Of a stretch of DNA of 58,634 bases, positions 1 to 7,784 are shown in pieces (positions within the stretch are counted from its first letter, which is position 1; each line of letters starts with the position of its first letter). The position numbers and the translations under genes are program-made. This DNA is from Lachnospiraceae bacterium. Its GTDB lineage: Bacteria > Bacillota > Clostridia > Lachnospirales > Lachnospiraceae. The notes under the pieces are model-generated. The model saw only the letters and a program-made list of their open reading frames with translations. It was not told where the DNA came from and made no database searches. The stretch lies in contig JAFSDJ010000083.1 of NCBI GenBank assembly GCA_017436305.1, positions 1-58,634 on the forward strand, written 5' to 3'.

Positions 1-241
1 CTTGAGTCATTGCTAAAAGATAATGGTTTAAGCATTCCAGAGTAATAAAAATGCTCTGATGACCGGAAAGAGTGCACTGTATGAGCGGAAGCAATGCACT
101 AAAACACCGTGCAGTGTGCTCTAAGCGGTCGGAATATACATCACTGATGCGATACCTTGTTGTCCCCATCTTTTCAGCTAATTGTCTCTGGGATAATCCC
201 TGTTCAGTTCTTAATTTTAAAATTCGCTCTTTTAATTCCAT
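1..241 (-). CDS. Partial or truncated XRE-type HTH gene at left edge
   Basis: A minus-strand frame opens with ATG at 241 and runs off the window. Its first ~35 residues (MELKERILKLRTEQGLSQRQ, then LAEKMGTTRYRISD) match an XRE/Cro-C1 helix-turn-helix: a basic first helix, the LSQRQLAEKMG turn and a recognition helix. After about residue 40 the translation (SALLPLIQCT...) no longer looks like a regulator, so the gene may be interrupted or fused to unrelated sequence. The upstream region is AT-rich and carries repeated TTGTAC elements that could be its operator. No strong ribosome binding site is visible. Confidence 0.4.
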   Translation of the reverse strand, partial: MELKERILKLRTEQGLSQRQLAEKMGTTRYRISDVYSDRLEHTARCFSALLPLIQCTLSGHQSIFITLECLNHYLLAMTQ

Positions 242-537
242 ATATCCATTATAAGGAGAAATGCCTTTTTCTGCAATTTGTTTTGTATTGTTTTTTGTAC
301 CTGTTTGTAATTGTTTGAAATTTTTGTACAAAAAGGGCTTTGTGCATATTATACAAAGGAAGGCATTTCATATTTCGCCATAGCATATGGTTATTTTTCT
401 TTAGCATATCAAATATAAATTTTCTGACAATTTATTTCAGTCTCATACAACACTAAAATTTTATTTAAAATGACAATTAACATTGCTCAAACATTTTTAT
501 ATAATCTTATCATCATAAATTATAGGAGGATATTTAA
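242..537. other. Divergent intergenic region
   Basis: About 300 bp of AT-rich DNA lies between the left-edge HTH gene and the small gene at 538. It contains TTGTAC twice and a GTACAAAAA run, a plausible operator for the HTH gene. A TATAAT hexamer lies at 500-505, upstream of the next gene, but without a good -35. No small ORF with a ribosome binding site was seen. Confidence 0.35.
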
Positions 538-756
538 ATGACATTAAAAACAACATTTACACAAGGAAAAAATCAAGTTTGTTTTGTGGATTATCCAAAC
601 AATACCATCGTAAAAAATTCAATAAAGAATCTGAAACCAAGTTCATCCCGAGTTTTGAAAAGCAGGCCATCTGTTGTACGGGTATATTACAAAAAAGGGG
701 AACATTCTAAGGCATTGGAAGATTTGGCTTTCATTATGGGACAATTGGCAGGATAA
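538..756 (+). CDS. Small basic hypothetical protein (72 aa)
   Basis: The ORF starts with ATG preceded by an AGGAGG ribosome binding site, so it is very probably translated. The product is small and basic with no transmembrane segment, and I recognise no family. It lies 14 bp upstream of the membrane-protein gene at 771 on the same strand, so the two are probably co-transcribed. The pair ends at the hairpin at 1548-1588. Confidence 0.6.
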   Translation: MTLKTTFTQGKNQVCFVDYPNNTIVKNSIKNLKPSSSRVLKSRPSVVRVYYKKGEHSKALEDLAFIMGQLAG

Positions 757-770
757 ATAGAGGTTACACC

Positions 771-1484
771 ATGACAACTTATGAATTTATCTCAATTTTT
801 ATAGGAATATTACCTGTACTGATGTCTTTAGGCAGCGTAATTGTTTCGTTACTTGCCTTTTTCAACGAAAAAATATTTAAAATAGGAGAAGTTAGTATGC
901 AAAAAAATACAATAAAATCAAATGAAAGAAATACAAATAATATTATAAAAGAGCATGAGGCGATTATTTCAAGTGAAGAGTTTGAAAATCTTTTACATTG
1001 TAATAACCAAATGGAATTTTTATATAACTATTCTGAAAAATGTTGGAACCTACTGCATGCAGAGAACCATATTTTTGAAGTAGAACACTTCTCTGATATA
1101 ATGCCGGCACTTATTATGCTCTATGAAAAACCCATGGTTTATGTAAAATATCCAACATATAAAGTAGGAATATTTGATATTAATAATTCTCGTTCTTGGA
1201 AGAAAATTGAAGAACTATTAAGTGAGATTAAGAATAGATCTATTGTATACATGACACAAATGGATTATATTTTTGCAAAAAATGCCTCAGAAAAGATGGA
1301 ATATCCTTATATAAACGAGGTAATGTGCCTGGAATTATCATTAAAGGATAATATTTCTTGCAAAAACAGAATTGTTGAAACATTAAAAAATAATGGATAT
1401 AAAGTATCCGTTTATCCTGCATATTCTATAAGAGGATGCCAAATAGAATTTTTGGAAGAAAATAAATACTTTAGAGTAATCTAA
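771..1484 (+). CDS. Membrane-anchored hypothetical protein with Hol_Tox-like N-terminus
   Basis: This is a 237-residue protein. Residues ~1-32 (MTTYEFISIFIGILPVLMSL, then GSVIVSLLAF) form one hydrophobic helix and start like small Firmicutes holin-like type I toxins (typically MSTYE or MVTYS followed by a single membrane helix). Here the helix continues into a ~200-residue soluble, mixed-charge domain with no recognisable motif. It probably sits in the membrane with its bulk in the cytoplasm. It follows the 72-residue gene closely, and a good terminator follows it. The resemblance to the toxin family is by eye only; an ordinary signal anchor is the alternative. Confidence 0.7.
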   Translation: MTTYEFISIFIGILPVLMSLGSVIVSLLAFFNEKIFKIGEVSMQKNTIKSNERNTNNIIKEHEAIISSEEFENLLHCNNQMEFLYNYSEKCWNLLHAENHIFEVEHFSDIMPALIMLYEKPMVYVKYPTYKVGIFDINNSRSWKKIEELLSEIKNRSIVYMTQMDYIFAKNASEKMEYPYINEVMCLELSLKDNISCKNRIVETLKNNGYKVSVYPAYSIRGCQIEFLEENKYFRVI

Positions 1485-1547
1485 AAAAGTCTCACGAAAA
1501 AATCCATCAGTAGTTACACTAACCACATGATTTGTAAACATAAAAAT

Positions 1548-1588
1548 AAACCGTCCTTCAGCCTTGAAAAATTAGGACGGTTTATTTT
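1548..1588 (+). terminator. Rho-independent terminator
   Basis: Perfect 10-bp arms AAACCGTCCT and AGGACGGTTT are separated by 16 bp and followed by ATTTTAG. It lies 63 bp after the 771-1484 gene and would end that operon. Confidence 0.75.
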
Positions 1589-1679
1589 AGTTCGGTATTT
1601 ATATGGCAAGTGGTACATCCAAGTACCTCTCTATATTGATATTGTAGCATACACAAGAAGAAATTCCAATATTTATTAT

Positions 1680-1739
1680 ATGTGTTTATTATCGTACATT
1701 TTCTGTCTACTTTTCGTTAAACAAGTATTTTGCGAATAG
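1680..1739 (+). pseudogene. Possible decayed Fst-like small toxin ORF
   Basis: A 19-codon ORF (MCLLSYIFCLLFVKQVFCE) lies just upstream of a hairpin and antisense promoter that match those of the intact toxin locus at 9537-9743. It aligns loosely with the start of that toxin (M-x-L-L, then hydrophobic), but it is short and has no ribosome binding site. I read it as a decayed copy; it could also be chance. Confidence 0.25.
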
Positions 1740-1771
1740 TTGAATTTGTATCGGTATGTCTAAAATCAAAG

Positions 1772-1871
1772 TCCCCACAAGATGTAACTCGTGGGGATTT
1801 TGTGCTGCCCTTACGGACTATCCATTTCATTTGCCTAAGCATAGTATAGCATATCATTCATTATTTGCAAA
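1772..1871 (-). ncRNA. Putative antisense RNA with promoter and terminator hairpin
   Basis: A minus-strand promoter is visible: -35 TTTGCA at 1866-1871, a 17-bp spacer and -10 TATACT at 1843-1848. Transcription leftward would reach the hairpin TCCCCAC/GTGGGGA at 1772-1797. The stretch GCATAGTATAGCATAT and the hairpin are near-identical to the antisense unit downstream of the 9537 toxin, so this is a second copy of that module. The -35 is weaker here. Confidence 0.45.
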
Positions 1872-1919
1872 TCTACTTTCCCGCAAAACTCATAAACTCA
1901 TTTTCTTCTTAAATAGTGA

Positions 1920-1956
1920 AGCCTCACACGACTAAAGTCACGAGTGTGCAGTGGCT
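1920..1956 (-). terminator. Imperfect hairpin after the antitoxin gene
   Basis: Paired AGCC/GGCT and CACAC/GTGTG arms lie 28 bp beyond the stop of the 1984-2988 gene. There is no long T-run, so terminator activity is uncertain. Confidence 0.35.
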
Positions 1957-1983
1957 AATCATCAAAAGCAATATATTTAGTAT

Positions 1984-2988
1984 TTATATCGTTTGTAATC
2001 TGCTATCAATATATTTTCTAATACCATCTGCATTGCTTATATCATATTTTGTAGCCACTTCTAAAAAATAGCTCTTAATTGATTCTTTGGGTATTACTTC
2101 ATTAGAACGTTCTCCGGGTAGGCAATTTTCTCTGGCATCCAGCCATGGTGCTTCGCCATGAGTAATTTGCTCCAATACTTTTCCACTATACATTCCAAAA
2201 GAATCTACCACTAAATCTATAACCTTCTTCTCATTATCAGATAATTCATTAAACCTGTTTTGAAACATTGCGAACCGAATATCATCAATTGGATTATATT
2301 TAAAATTTTTAAATACTTCGTATACATCCTTAAATACAGGTCCATGTGCCCAAGCTTCACATTCTTCCCTAAATAGTTCTGCCCCAAATAAAGCCATATA
2401 GATTCCCTGAATAAAATAAAGCATCTTTTGTAATGCTAATGGTGTAATTTCTTCAGCCTTTTTGAAAATATAAGAAATAGTTAATAACATCTTTTCAGAT
2501 AACGCAAATATTGGTTCTACTTCTTTTGCAGCATTCATGGCTTTTCTATAAGCGGTTTCACCTATCTTATCCATATTTTCATTTAATTTCCCCATCATAA
2601 ACGATGATGATTCCAAAGCTTTCCGAATAATATCTGAATACTCTTTTGATGGGACCTGCCCTGCAAGATATCTGGTAATTGTAATCTCTCCGAATCCCAA
2701 TGCCAAAGATAAAGGAGCCTTACCAATTTTATATACTTCCATTAATTTATAAATATCTTCAACACTAACAATCCCTTCCTTTAATCTATACTGCCTGTCA
2801 ACCTCCTTTGCATTACTGTCCATAAGTCCGGGAATATTTACAGGTTCTTCACAGTTCTCACAAACAGCTTCTGAAACTATGAATGTATACTCCTTATTTT
2901 TAATACATTTTTTTAATGAAACATGTTGTATTCTATACATTGTTTCTTTTCTGCATTCAACGCAAAATTGTGTTCGCTTCTTTGCCAT
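1984..2988 (-). CDS. MqsA-like/SocA-type (Panacea) antitoxin
   Basis: This is a 334-residue protein. The N-terminus has a zinc-binding CxxC pair (C9/C12 and C43/C46), as in MqsA-type antitoxins. Next comes a helical region with an HTH-like segment around 75-115 (KIGKAPLSLALGFGEITITR). The C-terminal ~150 residues carry the SocA-like/DUF4065 pattern (LQKMLYFIQGIYMALFG, then EAWAHGPV), the Panacea antitoxin fold. ATG 2988 has AGAGGAGG just upstream. The MqsR-like toxin gene lies 37 bp upstream in the same operon. It is inferred to neutralise the toxin and repress the operon. Confidence 0.8.
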   Translation of the reverse strand: MAKKRTQFCVECRKETMYRIQHVSLKKCIKNKEYTFIVSEAVCENCEEPVNIPGLMDSNAKEVDRQYRLKEGIVSVEDIYKLMEVYKIGKAPLSLALGFGEITITRYLAGQVPSKEYSDIIRKALESSSFMMGKLNENMDKIGETAYRKAMNAAKEVEPIFALSEKMLLTISYIFKKAEEITPLALQKMLYFIQGIYMALFGAELFREECEAWAHGPVFKDVYEVFKNFKYNPIDDIRFAMFQNRFNELSDNEKKVIDLVVDSFGMYSGKVLEQITHGEAPWLDARENCLPGERSNEVIPKESIKSYFLEVATKYDISNADGIRKYIDSRLQTI

Positions 2989-3025
2989 TTTGATTTCCTC
3001 CTCTTTAAAACTCCATATGCTTCAA

Positions 3026-3403
3026 TTATTTAAATTTATAACTCAATGGATATGCTTGCTTATGAAACGAAATAACAATTACATAATGATTAGACAATTT
3101 ATTAAACTTAATGTACAATGATACCGTCTCCTCAGAACTGCCATATCTCGGCAATAGTTTTACATCCTTTCCAAATATATAAAGGATCTCCTCTTTATGT
3201 GCTGGATGCTCATTCTGTACTGCCTCTGAAAAATCAAGTGCTGTCAAGGAAAGTATTATGTTTTTTGCATCTTCCTCACTAAACACGTAATCCATATATA
3301 TATCTTGGTTTTTCTGCCTGGGTGATATCTGATATCTTCCGGCATTAACAGCAGAGAATACATCATCCAGATATCGTTCAACATCTGATTTAGTAATGCT
3401 CAC
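3026..3403 (-). CDS. mqsR: MqsR-family toxin
   Basis: This is a 125-residue protein with the MqsR mRNA-interferase layout (RelE-like fold): N-terminal helix with VNAGRYQ, then DAKNIILSLTALDFSEAV, and the late strands VSLYIKFNK and VIVISFHKQAYPL. MqsR toxins cut translated mRNA; the activity here is by homology only. The start is GTG at 3403 with AAAGGAGG seven bases upstream. It is the first gene of a toxin-first operon, with the MqsA/Panacea-type antitoxin 37 bp downstream. The promoter region carries a 12-bp perfect inverted repeat. Confidence 0.75.
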   Translation of the reverse strand: MSITKSDVERYLDDVFSAVNAGRYQISPRQKNQDIYMDYVFSEEDAKNIILSLTALDFSEAVQNEHPAHKEEILYIFGKDVKLLPRYGSSEETVSLYIKFNKLSNHYVIVISFHKQAYPLSYKFK

Positions 3404-3447
3404 TAGATGACCTCCTTTAAAGTATTATATGATAAACTTTTTATCTT

Positions 3448-3479
3448 ATTCTATCATTATTATATATTAATGATAGAAT
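3448..3479. promoter_or_regulatory. Palindromic operator of the MqsR/antitoxin operon
   Basis: Perfect 12-bp arms ATTCTATCATTA and TAATGATAGAAT are separated by 8 bp (TTATATAT). It lies 45 bp upstream of the toxin start. Its position, overlapping TA-rich -10-like sequence, fits autorepression by the antitoxin. Confidence 0.65.
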
Positions 3480-3615
3480 TTTGTAAATATCCTGTCATAT
3501 ATTGCGATTCTTTAAAAATTTCCCATACGGCAGCAGTCATGCAAGCCGTATAAGAAATTCTCTTCCGGCAGCAGGCAAATAAATAGTTTTATGAGGGGTT
3601 ATTTGAATAAATGCA

Positions 3616-3668
3616 AATTGGCAGCAGGCAAATGATTTTTTTCTCCTGCTGCCAATTGTAATTTTTAT
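3616..3668. terminator. Strong hairpin terminator
   Basis: Perfect 13-bp arms AATTGGCAGCAGG and CCTGCTGCCAATT flank a T-rich loop. It lies between the DUF6075 gene end (3735, minus) and the MqsR promoter and would end transcription from the DUF6075 gene. Confidence 0.6.
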
Positions 3669-3734
3669 AACCAGATGGACTAATCCCTGGCTAAAGACAA
3701 GGTATTACAGTATCCCTATTTCAATTCTGTAATA

Positions 3735-4196
3735 TTAATCCTGAGTTCCAAACATATCATGCAGTTCGTGATTATAAACGGCATATTCGGGGTATCTAAT
3801 CTGTATAGCCTGCCAAAAATATGGCGCATAGGAACAACAAAATAGTTCTTCCGCTGTGTATTTAGCGCATTCCTTTATCTGTTCCTCTACATCTTCACAG
3901 TCATTAACACTTGGTGTTCCATTACAGTACAAGTTAAAAGCCATTCTGACTACTTTTACACTACCACTAGTCTGCCATCCTTCACACAAACATTCCGGTT
4001 TTACTACTCCCATCTTGAAATCATAGATATTATTAATATTTCTTCTGGTATCATTGTTAATGCCAAGACAGTATACCAAAGCCTTATGATATACGTCCTG
4101 GTATCTTACTTCTTTTAACTTTGCATAATAAAAATCCTTATGTTTTTCGCTAATAAAAACTATGTTTTCTGTTTTCTCTGTCACATTGCTCATCAT
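3735..4196 (-). CDS. DUF6075-family protein
   Basis: This is a ~153-residue soluble protein resembling the DUF6075 family often found beside XRE regulators in Lachnospiraceae mobile elements. Visible are a helical N-terminus (EKHKDFYYAKLKEVRYQDVY) and a YHKALVYCLGI segment. I chose ATG 4196, with AGAGGA just upstream, over the GTG at 4214, which has no ribosome binding site. It follows the XRE gene by about 84 bp on the same strand and is probably co-transcribed. Its molecular role is not known to me. Confidence 0.65.
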   Translation of the reverse strand: MMSNVTEKTENIVFISEKHKDFYYAKLKEVRYQDVYHKALVYCLGINNDTRRNINNIYDFKMGVVKPECLCEGWQTSGSVKVVRMAFNLYCNGTPSVNDCEDVEEQIKECAKYTAEELFCCSYAPYFWQAIQIRYPEYAVYNHELHDMFGTQD

Positions 4197-4280
4197 TCCA
4201 TCCTCTTTTCGCACCTATTTGTATATTTTATATCCAGCTCCGGTATTTATCTGTTTTTAATCTTTTTCGTTTCTCCTTAA

Positions 4281-4826
4281 TTATTCTTCTGCTTCTTTAT
4301 TTGTAACTTCTTTTTTTATAAAACCCTGTGTTCCATAACCCATATCTACAATAAACAGCAGTTGCATCTTGGAATTTGGATCTTCTTGGGCCAGTTTATA
4401 CAATTCAAACTTTTCTTTTTCGCTTTGCTTACTTAACCATTCTTTGTCAACTCGCATTTCACCACAAGTAATACCGTTTGAAAACTGAACAATTTCCATA
4501 CAATCATCCTCAATTACATCTTTGCTTGAAAATTTCCTAGCCAGGGATAATAGGATATTTTTTTCATACTGATCCATATTACTTATATCAATAGCGTTTG
4601 CATATCTGGCTTCAAAAAAACTTCTTTCTAATTCTTCCAGCTCCGCTTCACTAATGGAATATAATTTCAGAATCTTATCTTTCCATTCTACTGGTGGTTT
4701 CTTTTTTCCGTTCTCAACATTAGATAAAAATGCAGTAGTTACTCCAAGCTTGGTAGCCATATCCTGCATCAGTTCATTGTTATCAACTCTTAATTTATAA
4801 CAAAACTTACCAAAATTCGTACTCAT
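4281..4826 (-). CDS. XRE-family transcriptional regulator
   Basis: This is a 181-residue protein with an N-terminal Cro/C1 HTH at ~residues 8-60 (LMQDMATKLGVTTAFLSNVE, then NGKKKPP). A ~110-residue helical C-terminal domain follows. The start ATG 4826 has AGAGGAG upstream. It heads a two-gene unit with the DUF6075 gene. The HTH is similar to that of the regulator at 18400. A TTTAACC/GGTTAAA inverted repeat 38 bp upstream is its likely operator. Confidence 0.85.
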   Translation of the reverse strand: MSTNFGKFCYKLRVDNNELMQDMATKLGVTTAFLSNVENGKKKPPVEWKDKILKLYSISEAELEELERSFFEARYANAIDISNMDQYEKNILLSLARKFSSKDVIEDDCMEIVQFSNGITCGEMRVDKEWLSKQSEKEKFELYKLAQEDPNSKMQLLFIVDMGYGTQGFIKKEVTNKEAEE

Positions 4827-4863
4827 TCATCACCGCTCCTCTCTCTAATCTTTATATTTATAT

Positions 4864-4883
4864 TTTAACCCATTTAGGTTAAA
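4864..4883. promoter_or_regulatory. Inverted-repeat operator upstream of XRE gene
   Basis: TTTAACC, six bases, then GGTTAAA: a perfect inverted repeat just upstream of the XRE start. The same half-site (TTTAAC/GTTAAA) occurs upstream of the related regulator at 18400. Confidence 0.5.
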
Positions 4884-5179
4884 TCGTCAATTCCCTACAG
4901 GTATAAAATTCTGATTTATTCTTATTTATAAGCCATAAAAAAACAAAATGACAGTTTCAAGGCTGATATAATCAATCTGTACCTTTAGCTGCCATTTTGT
5001 CTTCCTTATACTTTTCCCTTCTTATAAATCATACTCCTTATCTTAATTTTAGTAAATCTAAATTCATCGACAAATTTCGACAATCAAATTATACATATTG
5101 TAAAATACATTCCTCTTTCTTTGCAGAATTCACTTTCATAGTTTATTTTACATGTAACCCCTGCCACTTAATATACAAT

Positions 5180-5290
5180 TTATTTTTTTCTAGTATTTAA
5201 AAGTGTAACTAATAAGATTAGCACTTCTCCGAAATCGAACATGGAATCTATCATGGATTTAATTACCATAATAACTTCGTATGTACTCAC
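5180..5290 (-). CDS. Small holin-like toxin (36 aa)
   Basis: A GTG-start ORF encodes MSTYEVIMVIK..., a central hydrophobic helix (FGEVLILLVTLLN) and a basic tail (TRKK). This is the layout of Firmicutes Hol_Tox type I toxins, which insert in the inner membrane. AAAGGGGTGA lies upstream at the right distance, as usual for this family. No antisense promoter was pinned down here, unlike the loci at 7785 and 9537. The gene is too short for ordinary gene callers. Confidence 0.55.
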   Translation of the reverse strand: MSTYEVIMVIKSMIDSMFDFGEVLILLVTLLNTRKK

Positions 5291-5360
5291 TATACTTCAC
5301 CCCTTTCGCTAAATGTGAAAACTGCCATTATTGAACCGAAATATTTTGTAACTTTTTGCA

Positions 5361-5393
5361 ACAAAAAAAGCACGTACCGATTTGATACCTGCT
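5361..5393 (-). terminator. Hairpin with T-run, minus strand
   Basis: On the minus strand AGCAGGTA pairs with TACGTGCT (one mismatch) and is followed by seven T. A TATAAT lies about 25 bp upstream on the same strand (+ 5415-5420), so a very short RNA may be made here. Confidence 0.45.
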
Positions 5394-5908
5394 CCTCTAA
5401 GCTTCTTTCAATTCATATATTATACTTTCATACCCATTTCAACATTACCTAAAATAAATAGGAATTCACATTAACAGAACCGTAGTTCACATATTGAATC
5501 CGTTCAAATTTCCTCTTAACAAAAAAACTTTTTATGTAGAAATTATAACATAAATAGCAACAAATTTCAATCATTTTTATTAAAATCTGAATATCTGAAT
5601 ATTTTCTTACGAACTTCTTGCAAATGATGATAAAAAACATTGGGCAAAATATGCTTTCTAATTGCAATCTGGAAATAAATAAGAAAATTAAGTGAAATTA
5701 AGCGGATTTGAGCGAAATTGTAAAGAAAAAGCTAGAAATTGTCGAACAACTATTATATAATTAGGACAAGGTATAGAAGAAATTCTAAAGATTCTCTTGC
5801 ATAGAATATACTAAAATGATATAATTTAAAACATTATTAAGTAGGATATCCTAAGAAGCAGGTGGATGTATTATGGCGTTCATAAGTCCTGTGGAGGCAA
5901 GAAGTTAG

Positions 5909-5938
5909 ATTGTCTTGGCTGTGCGAGACAATTTTTTT
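5909..5938 (+). terminator. Hairpin with T7 upstream of the 6011 operon
   Basis: ATTGTCT and AGACAAT arms are followed by seven T. It follows an 11-codon ORF with an AGGTGG-like ribosome binding site (ATG 5874). It could be a leader attenuator or the end of a short RNA. Confidence 0.5.
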
Positions 5939-5976
5939 GTTGGATTAATTCTATACACTTAAAGAGAAAGGGATAT

Positions 5977-5996
5977 AATATACATTAATGTATATT
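5977..5996. promoter_or_regulatory. Perfect 20-bp palindrome before the 6011 operon
   Basis: AATATACATTAATGTATATT is a perfect palindrome ending 14 bp before the ATG at 6011. It is a likely operator overlapping the promoter of the three-gene membrane operon. Confidence 0.5.
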
Positions 5997-6010
5997 TATT
6001 ATAAAAGTAC

Positions 6011-6442
6011 ATGGAAAAAGAAAATGGTAAGCAAGATAATTTAAAAATTATCTTTTCACTGATTTCACTTTTTTTGATGATACCGCCCTTAATAAATGGC
6101 GATGACAGTTATTATAGGACACTTTTCATTTTTTTGATAAATAGGGTTATTGATATGTTTTTCAAAAGGAAAACTAATGAAACGTCATTTTTCGTGGTAT
6201 GGTCGTTGCTTAATCAATGGATAGGCGTTGTAGCTTGTGCCATTGCCTTTTGCTCAATAGCACCAGATTTTGCAGAAATTTGTAAATCTTATGCAAATCT
6301 AATTAATATAGCATTATTTGTATCTGCAATATCATGTGTATTAAAAGAAATGGCTGCGTTGATTGTTGTATCCGTAAAGGAAAGTTTAATTAAAGAAAAA
6401 ATAAAGAGTGAAGTGAGCGAGATGGAAGGAGAATCTTTATGA
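6011..6442 (+). CDS. Hypothetical membrane protein (143 aa)
   Basis: Three to four hydrophobic segments are visible: ~13-28, ~36-52, ~62-85 and ~95-120. They are joined by basic loops (MFFKRKTN), and the C-terminus is charged. I recognise no family. No clear ribosome binding site precedes the ATG, which sits 14 bp after a palindrome, so the transcript may have a very short leader. The stop overlaps the start of the next gene (ATGA), so translation is coupled. It is the first gene of a three-gene operon of unknown function. Confidence 0.65.
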   Translation: MEKENGKQDNLKIIFSLISLFLMIPPLINGDDSYYRTLFIFLINRVIDMFFKRKTNETSFFVVWSLLNQWIGVVACAIAFCSIAPDFAEICKSYANLINIALFVSAISCVLKEMAALIVVSVKESLIKEKIKSEVSEMEGESL

Positions 6443-6666
6443 CAGGTGCAGAATTAGGATTTGGAATATTAATAGGAGTAATTGCTTTGATTTTGGTCGT
6501 TTCTATTGTTACTGTAGCGGTTACTAAAGCCAATTCCAAGGAAATAAATAGTATGCGAAATGTATATTTAGGAAAATTGGCAAATAGTGATGCATCTATA
6601 CAGAATGCAATGAAATATTTAGAGTTGACAAATGGAATAAAACAACTGAATGGAGAAAAGAAGTAA
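6439..6666 (+). CDS. Small membrane-anchored protein (75 aa)
   Basis: One N-terminal transmembrane helix at ~6-28 (GFGILIGVIALILVVSIVTV) is followed by a ~45-residue polar helical tail. It overlaps the upstream gene by 4 bp and its stop touches the start of the next (TAAATG). The tight spacing suggests a fixed-stoichiometry complex. No family recognised. Confidence 0.65.
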   Translation: MTGAELGFGILIGVIALILVVSIVTVAVTKANSKEINSMRNVYLGKLANSDASIQNAMKYLELTNGIKQLNGEKK

Positions 6667-7248
6667 ATGGGAGAAATACATCCAGACAGAGAAAGTTATG
6701 AAATAATTTGGGAAAAGGTAATTAGCAAAGAACTTGACAATTACCAAACACTATATGTGAATTGTATAGAATTTATTCCAAATGTCAAAGAAGAAATATG
6801 GGAAAAGTATGTTTCGCTAAATACTTATTGTAAGAAAAATTATATGAAATCTGCAGAAGGAAAAATAGATAGACACAAAGTTGCTGCATGTTATATGATT
6901 GCGGTTGCAATGTTAAGACCTATGAGATTTGTGAAAAAAATTGATAATAAGGATGTACCTTTAGCAATAAATGAAACATTAGCGATTACTGTTGGACTAT
7001 CTTTAGTAAGAGCATTTGCGATTGCGGCAATAAGAGAAAATAAGAATATAACTAAAGAAGATGCAGATGTGTTGGTTGCAAAATTCGAGGATGGAATAAA
7101 AGTTCCAGAAGGACCTTTAGTAAATCATGGTGTCTACTTGGATAATTATGCAAATGAGATTTATTTTGCAGCATCAGAGGGAAGAATTAGCATTTTATCT
7201 TTGGCACATGAGTTATATCTGTTAGAGGTAATAACAAGAATTAGTTAA
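6667..7248 (+). CDS. Hypothetical helical protein, third gene of the operon (193 aa)
   Basis: This is a soluble, mostly helical protein with one hydrophobic stretch at ~99-115 (LAITVGLSLVRAFAIAA). The motif HKVAACYMIAVAMLRPMRF lies at ~70-90 and a conserved-looking ANEIYFAASEGRISILSLAH near the end. I do not recognise a family. Its start directly abuts the stop of the 75-residue membrane gene and a strong terminator follows. With two membrane partners it may be the cytosolic sensor or effector of a membrane-linked system; that is inference. Confidence 0.65.
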   Translation: MGEIHPDRESYEIIWEKVISKELDNYQTLYVNCIEFIPNVKEEIWEKYVSLNTYCKKNYMKSAEGKIDRHKVAACYMIAVAMLRPMRFVKKIDNKDVPLAINETLAITVGLSLVRAFAIAAIRENKNITKEDADVLVAKFEDGIKVPEGPLVNHGVYLDNYANEIYFAASEGRISILSLAHELYLLEVITRIS

Positions 7249-7276
7249 GGAAATCGGATTTTTCGATTTCCTTTTT
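7249..7276 (+). terminator. Rho-independent terminator of the 6011-7248 operon
   Basis: GGAAATCG and CGATTTCC arms with a 7-base loop, followed by TTTTT, start right after the stop codon. Confidence 0.8.
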
Positions 7277-7439
7277 GGTTATATTGGAGATGTGTTTATC
7301 TGATATGGAGATAGTGTCAAATCTTGCGCTGCTTATGAATAAATATCGCTAGTAAACATGAAAGTGTATTTTTTAGAGTCATCTTTTGGATGTTTATTAT
7401 CCCAAGATGTATATTACATTCTAGTAGCTTTAAATTCAA

Positions 7440-7545
7440 TAGGACGCATAACACAAAAATAATCGCCACTGAACGGTTACTTTTATAGCAAATAATACGG
7501 ACTAACCGTCTATCGGTAGCACCTATCTATATAGTACACAGCCGG
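7440..7545. other. Remnant of a type I toxin/antisense module
   Basis: The sequence around ATAATCGCC, CGGACTAACCGTCTATCGG and AGCACC resembles, from memory, the conserved 3' and antisense-RNA region of Hol_Tox loci in Firmicutes. No intact toxin ORF is present just upstream. I interpret it as a decayed copy next to the intact one at 7785. The rest of 7277-7784 shows nothing else I can name. Confidence 0.3.
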
Positions 7546-7784
7546 TATACACTGTGCAAAAAAACTTATCTTACTAATGTTAAAAAAGAAAAGTTTGAAT
7601 ATCTCCCTAGTTATCGAAAGCTAAGCTATCAACTAATAGGACAGACTATTAATCCTGCACTTTCTATGTTATAATTCTCTTGTCGCATTAAGTAAAAGTT
7701 ATCTGACAATAATATATTTAATCAGGCAGCCGATTGGACGCGCTGGCACCCGGTTCTGAGTCTTGCAGAAAGGCGGTGGTGCCA

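Larger units (their letters stand above)
5291..6010. other. Non-coding region upstream of membrane operon
   Basis: About 720 AT-rich bases hold two hairpins (5361-5393 and 5909-5938) and a 20-bp palindrome (5977-5996). An ORF of 72 codons on the minus strand (5449-5667) lacks a ribosome binding site and coding character. I see no convincing gene. Confidence 0.5.

Noticed and set aside
1527-1739. 70-codon ORF after the 771 gene
   Set aside because: It runs through a strong terminator and has no ribosome binding site. Only its last 19 codons are of interest, as a possible toxin relic.
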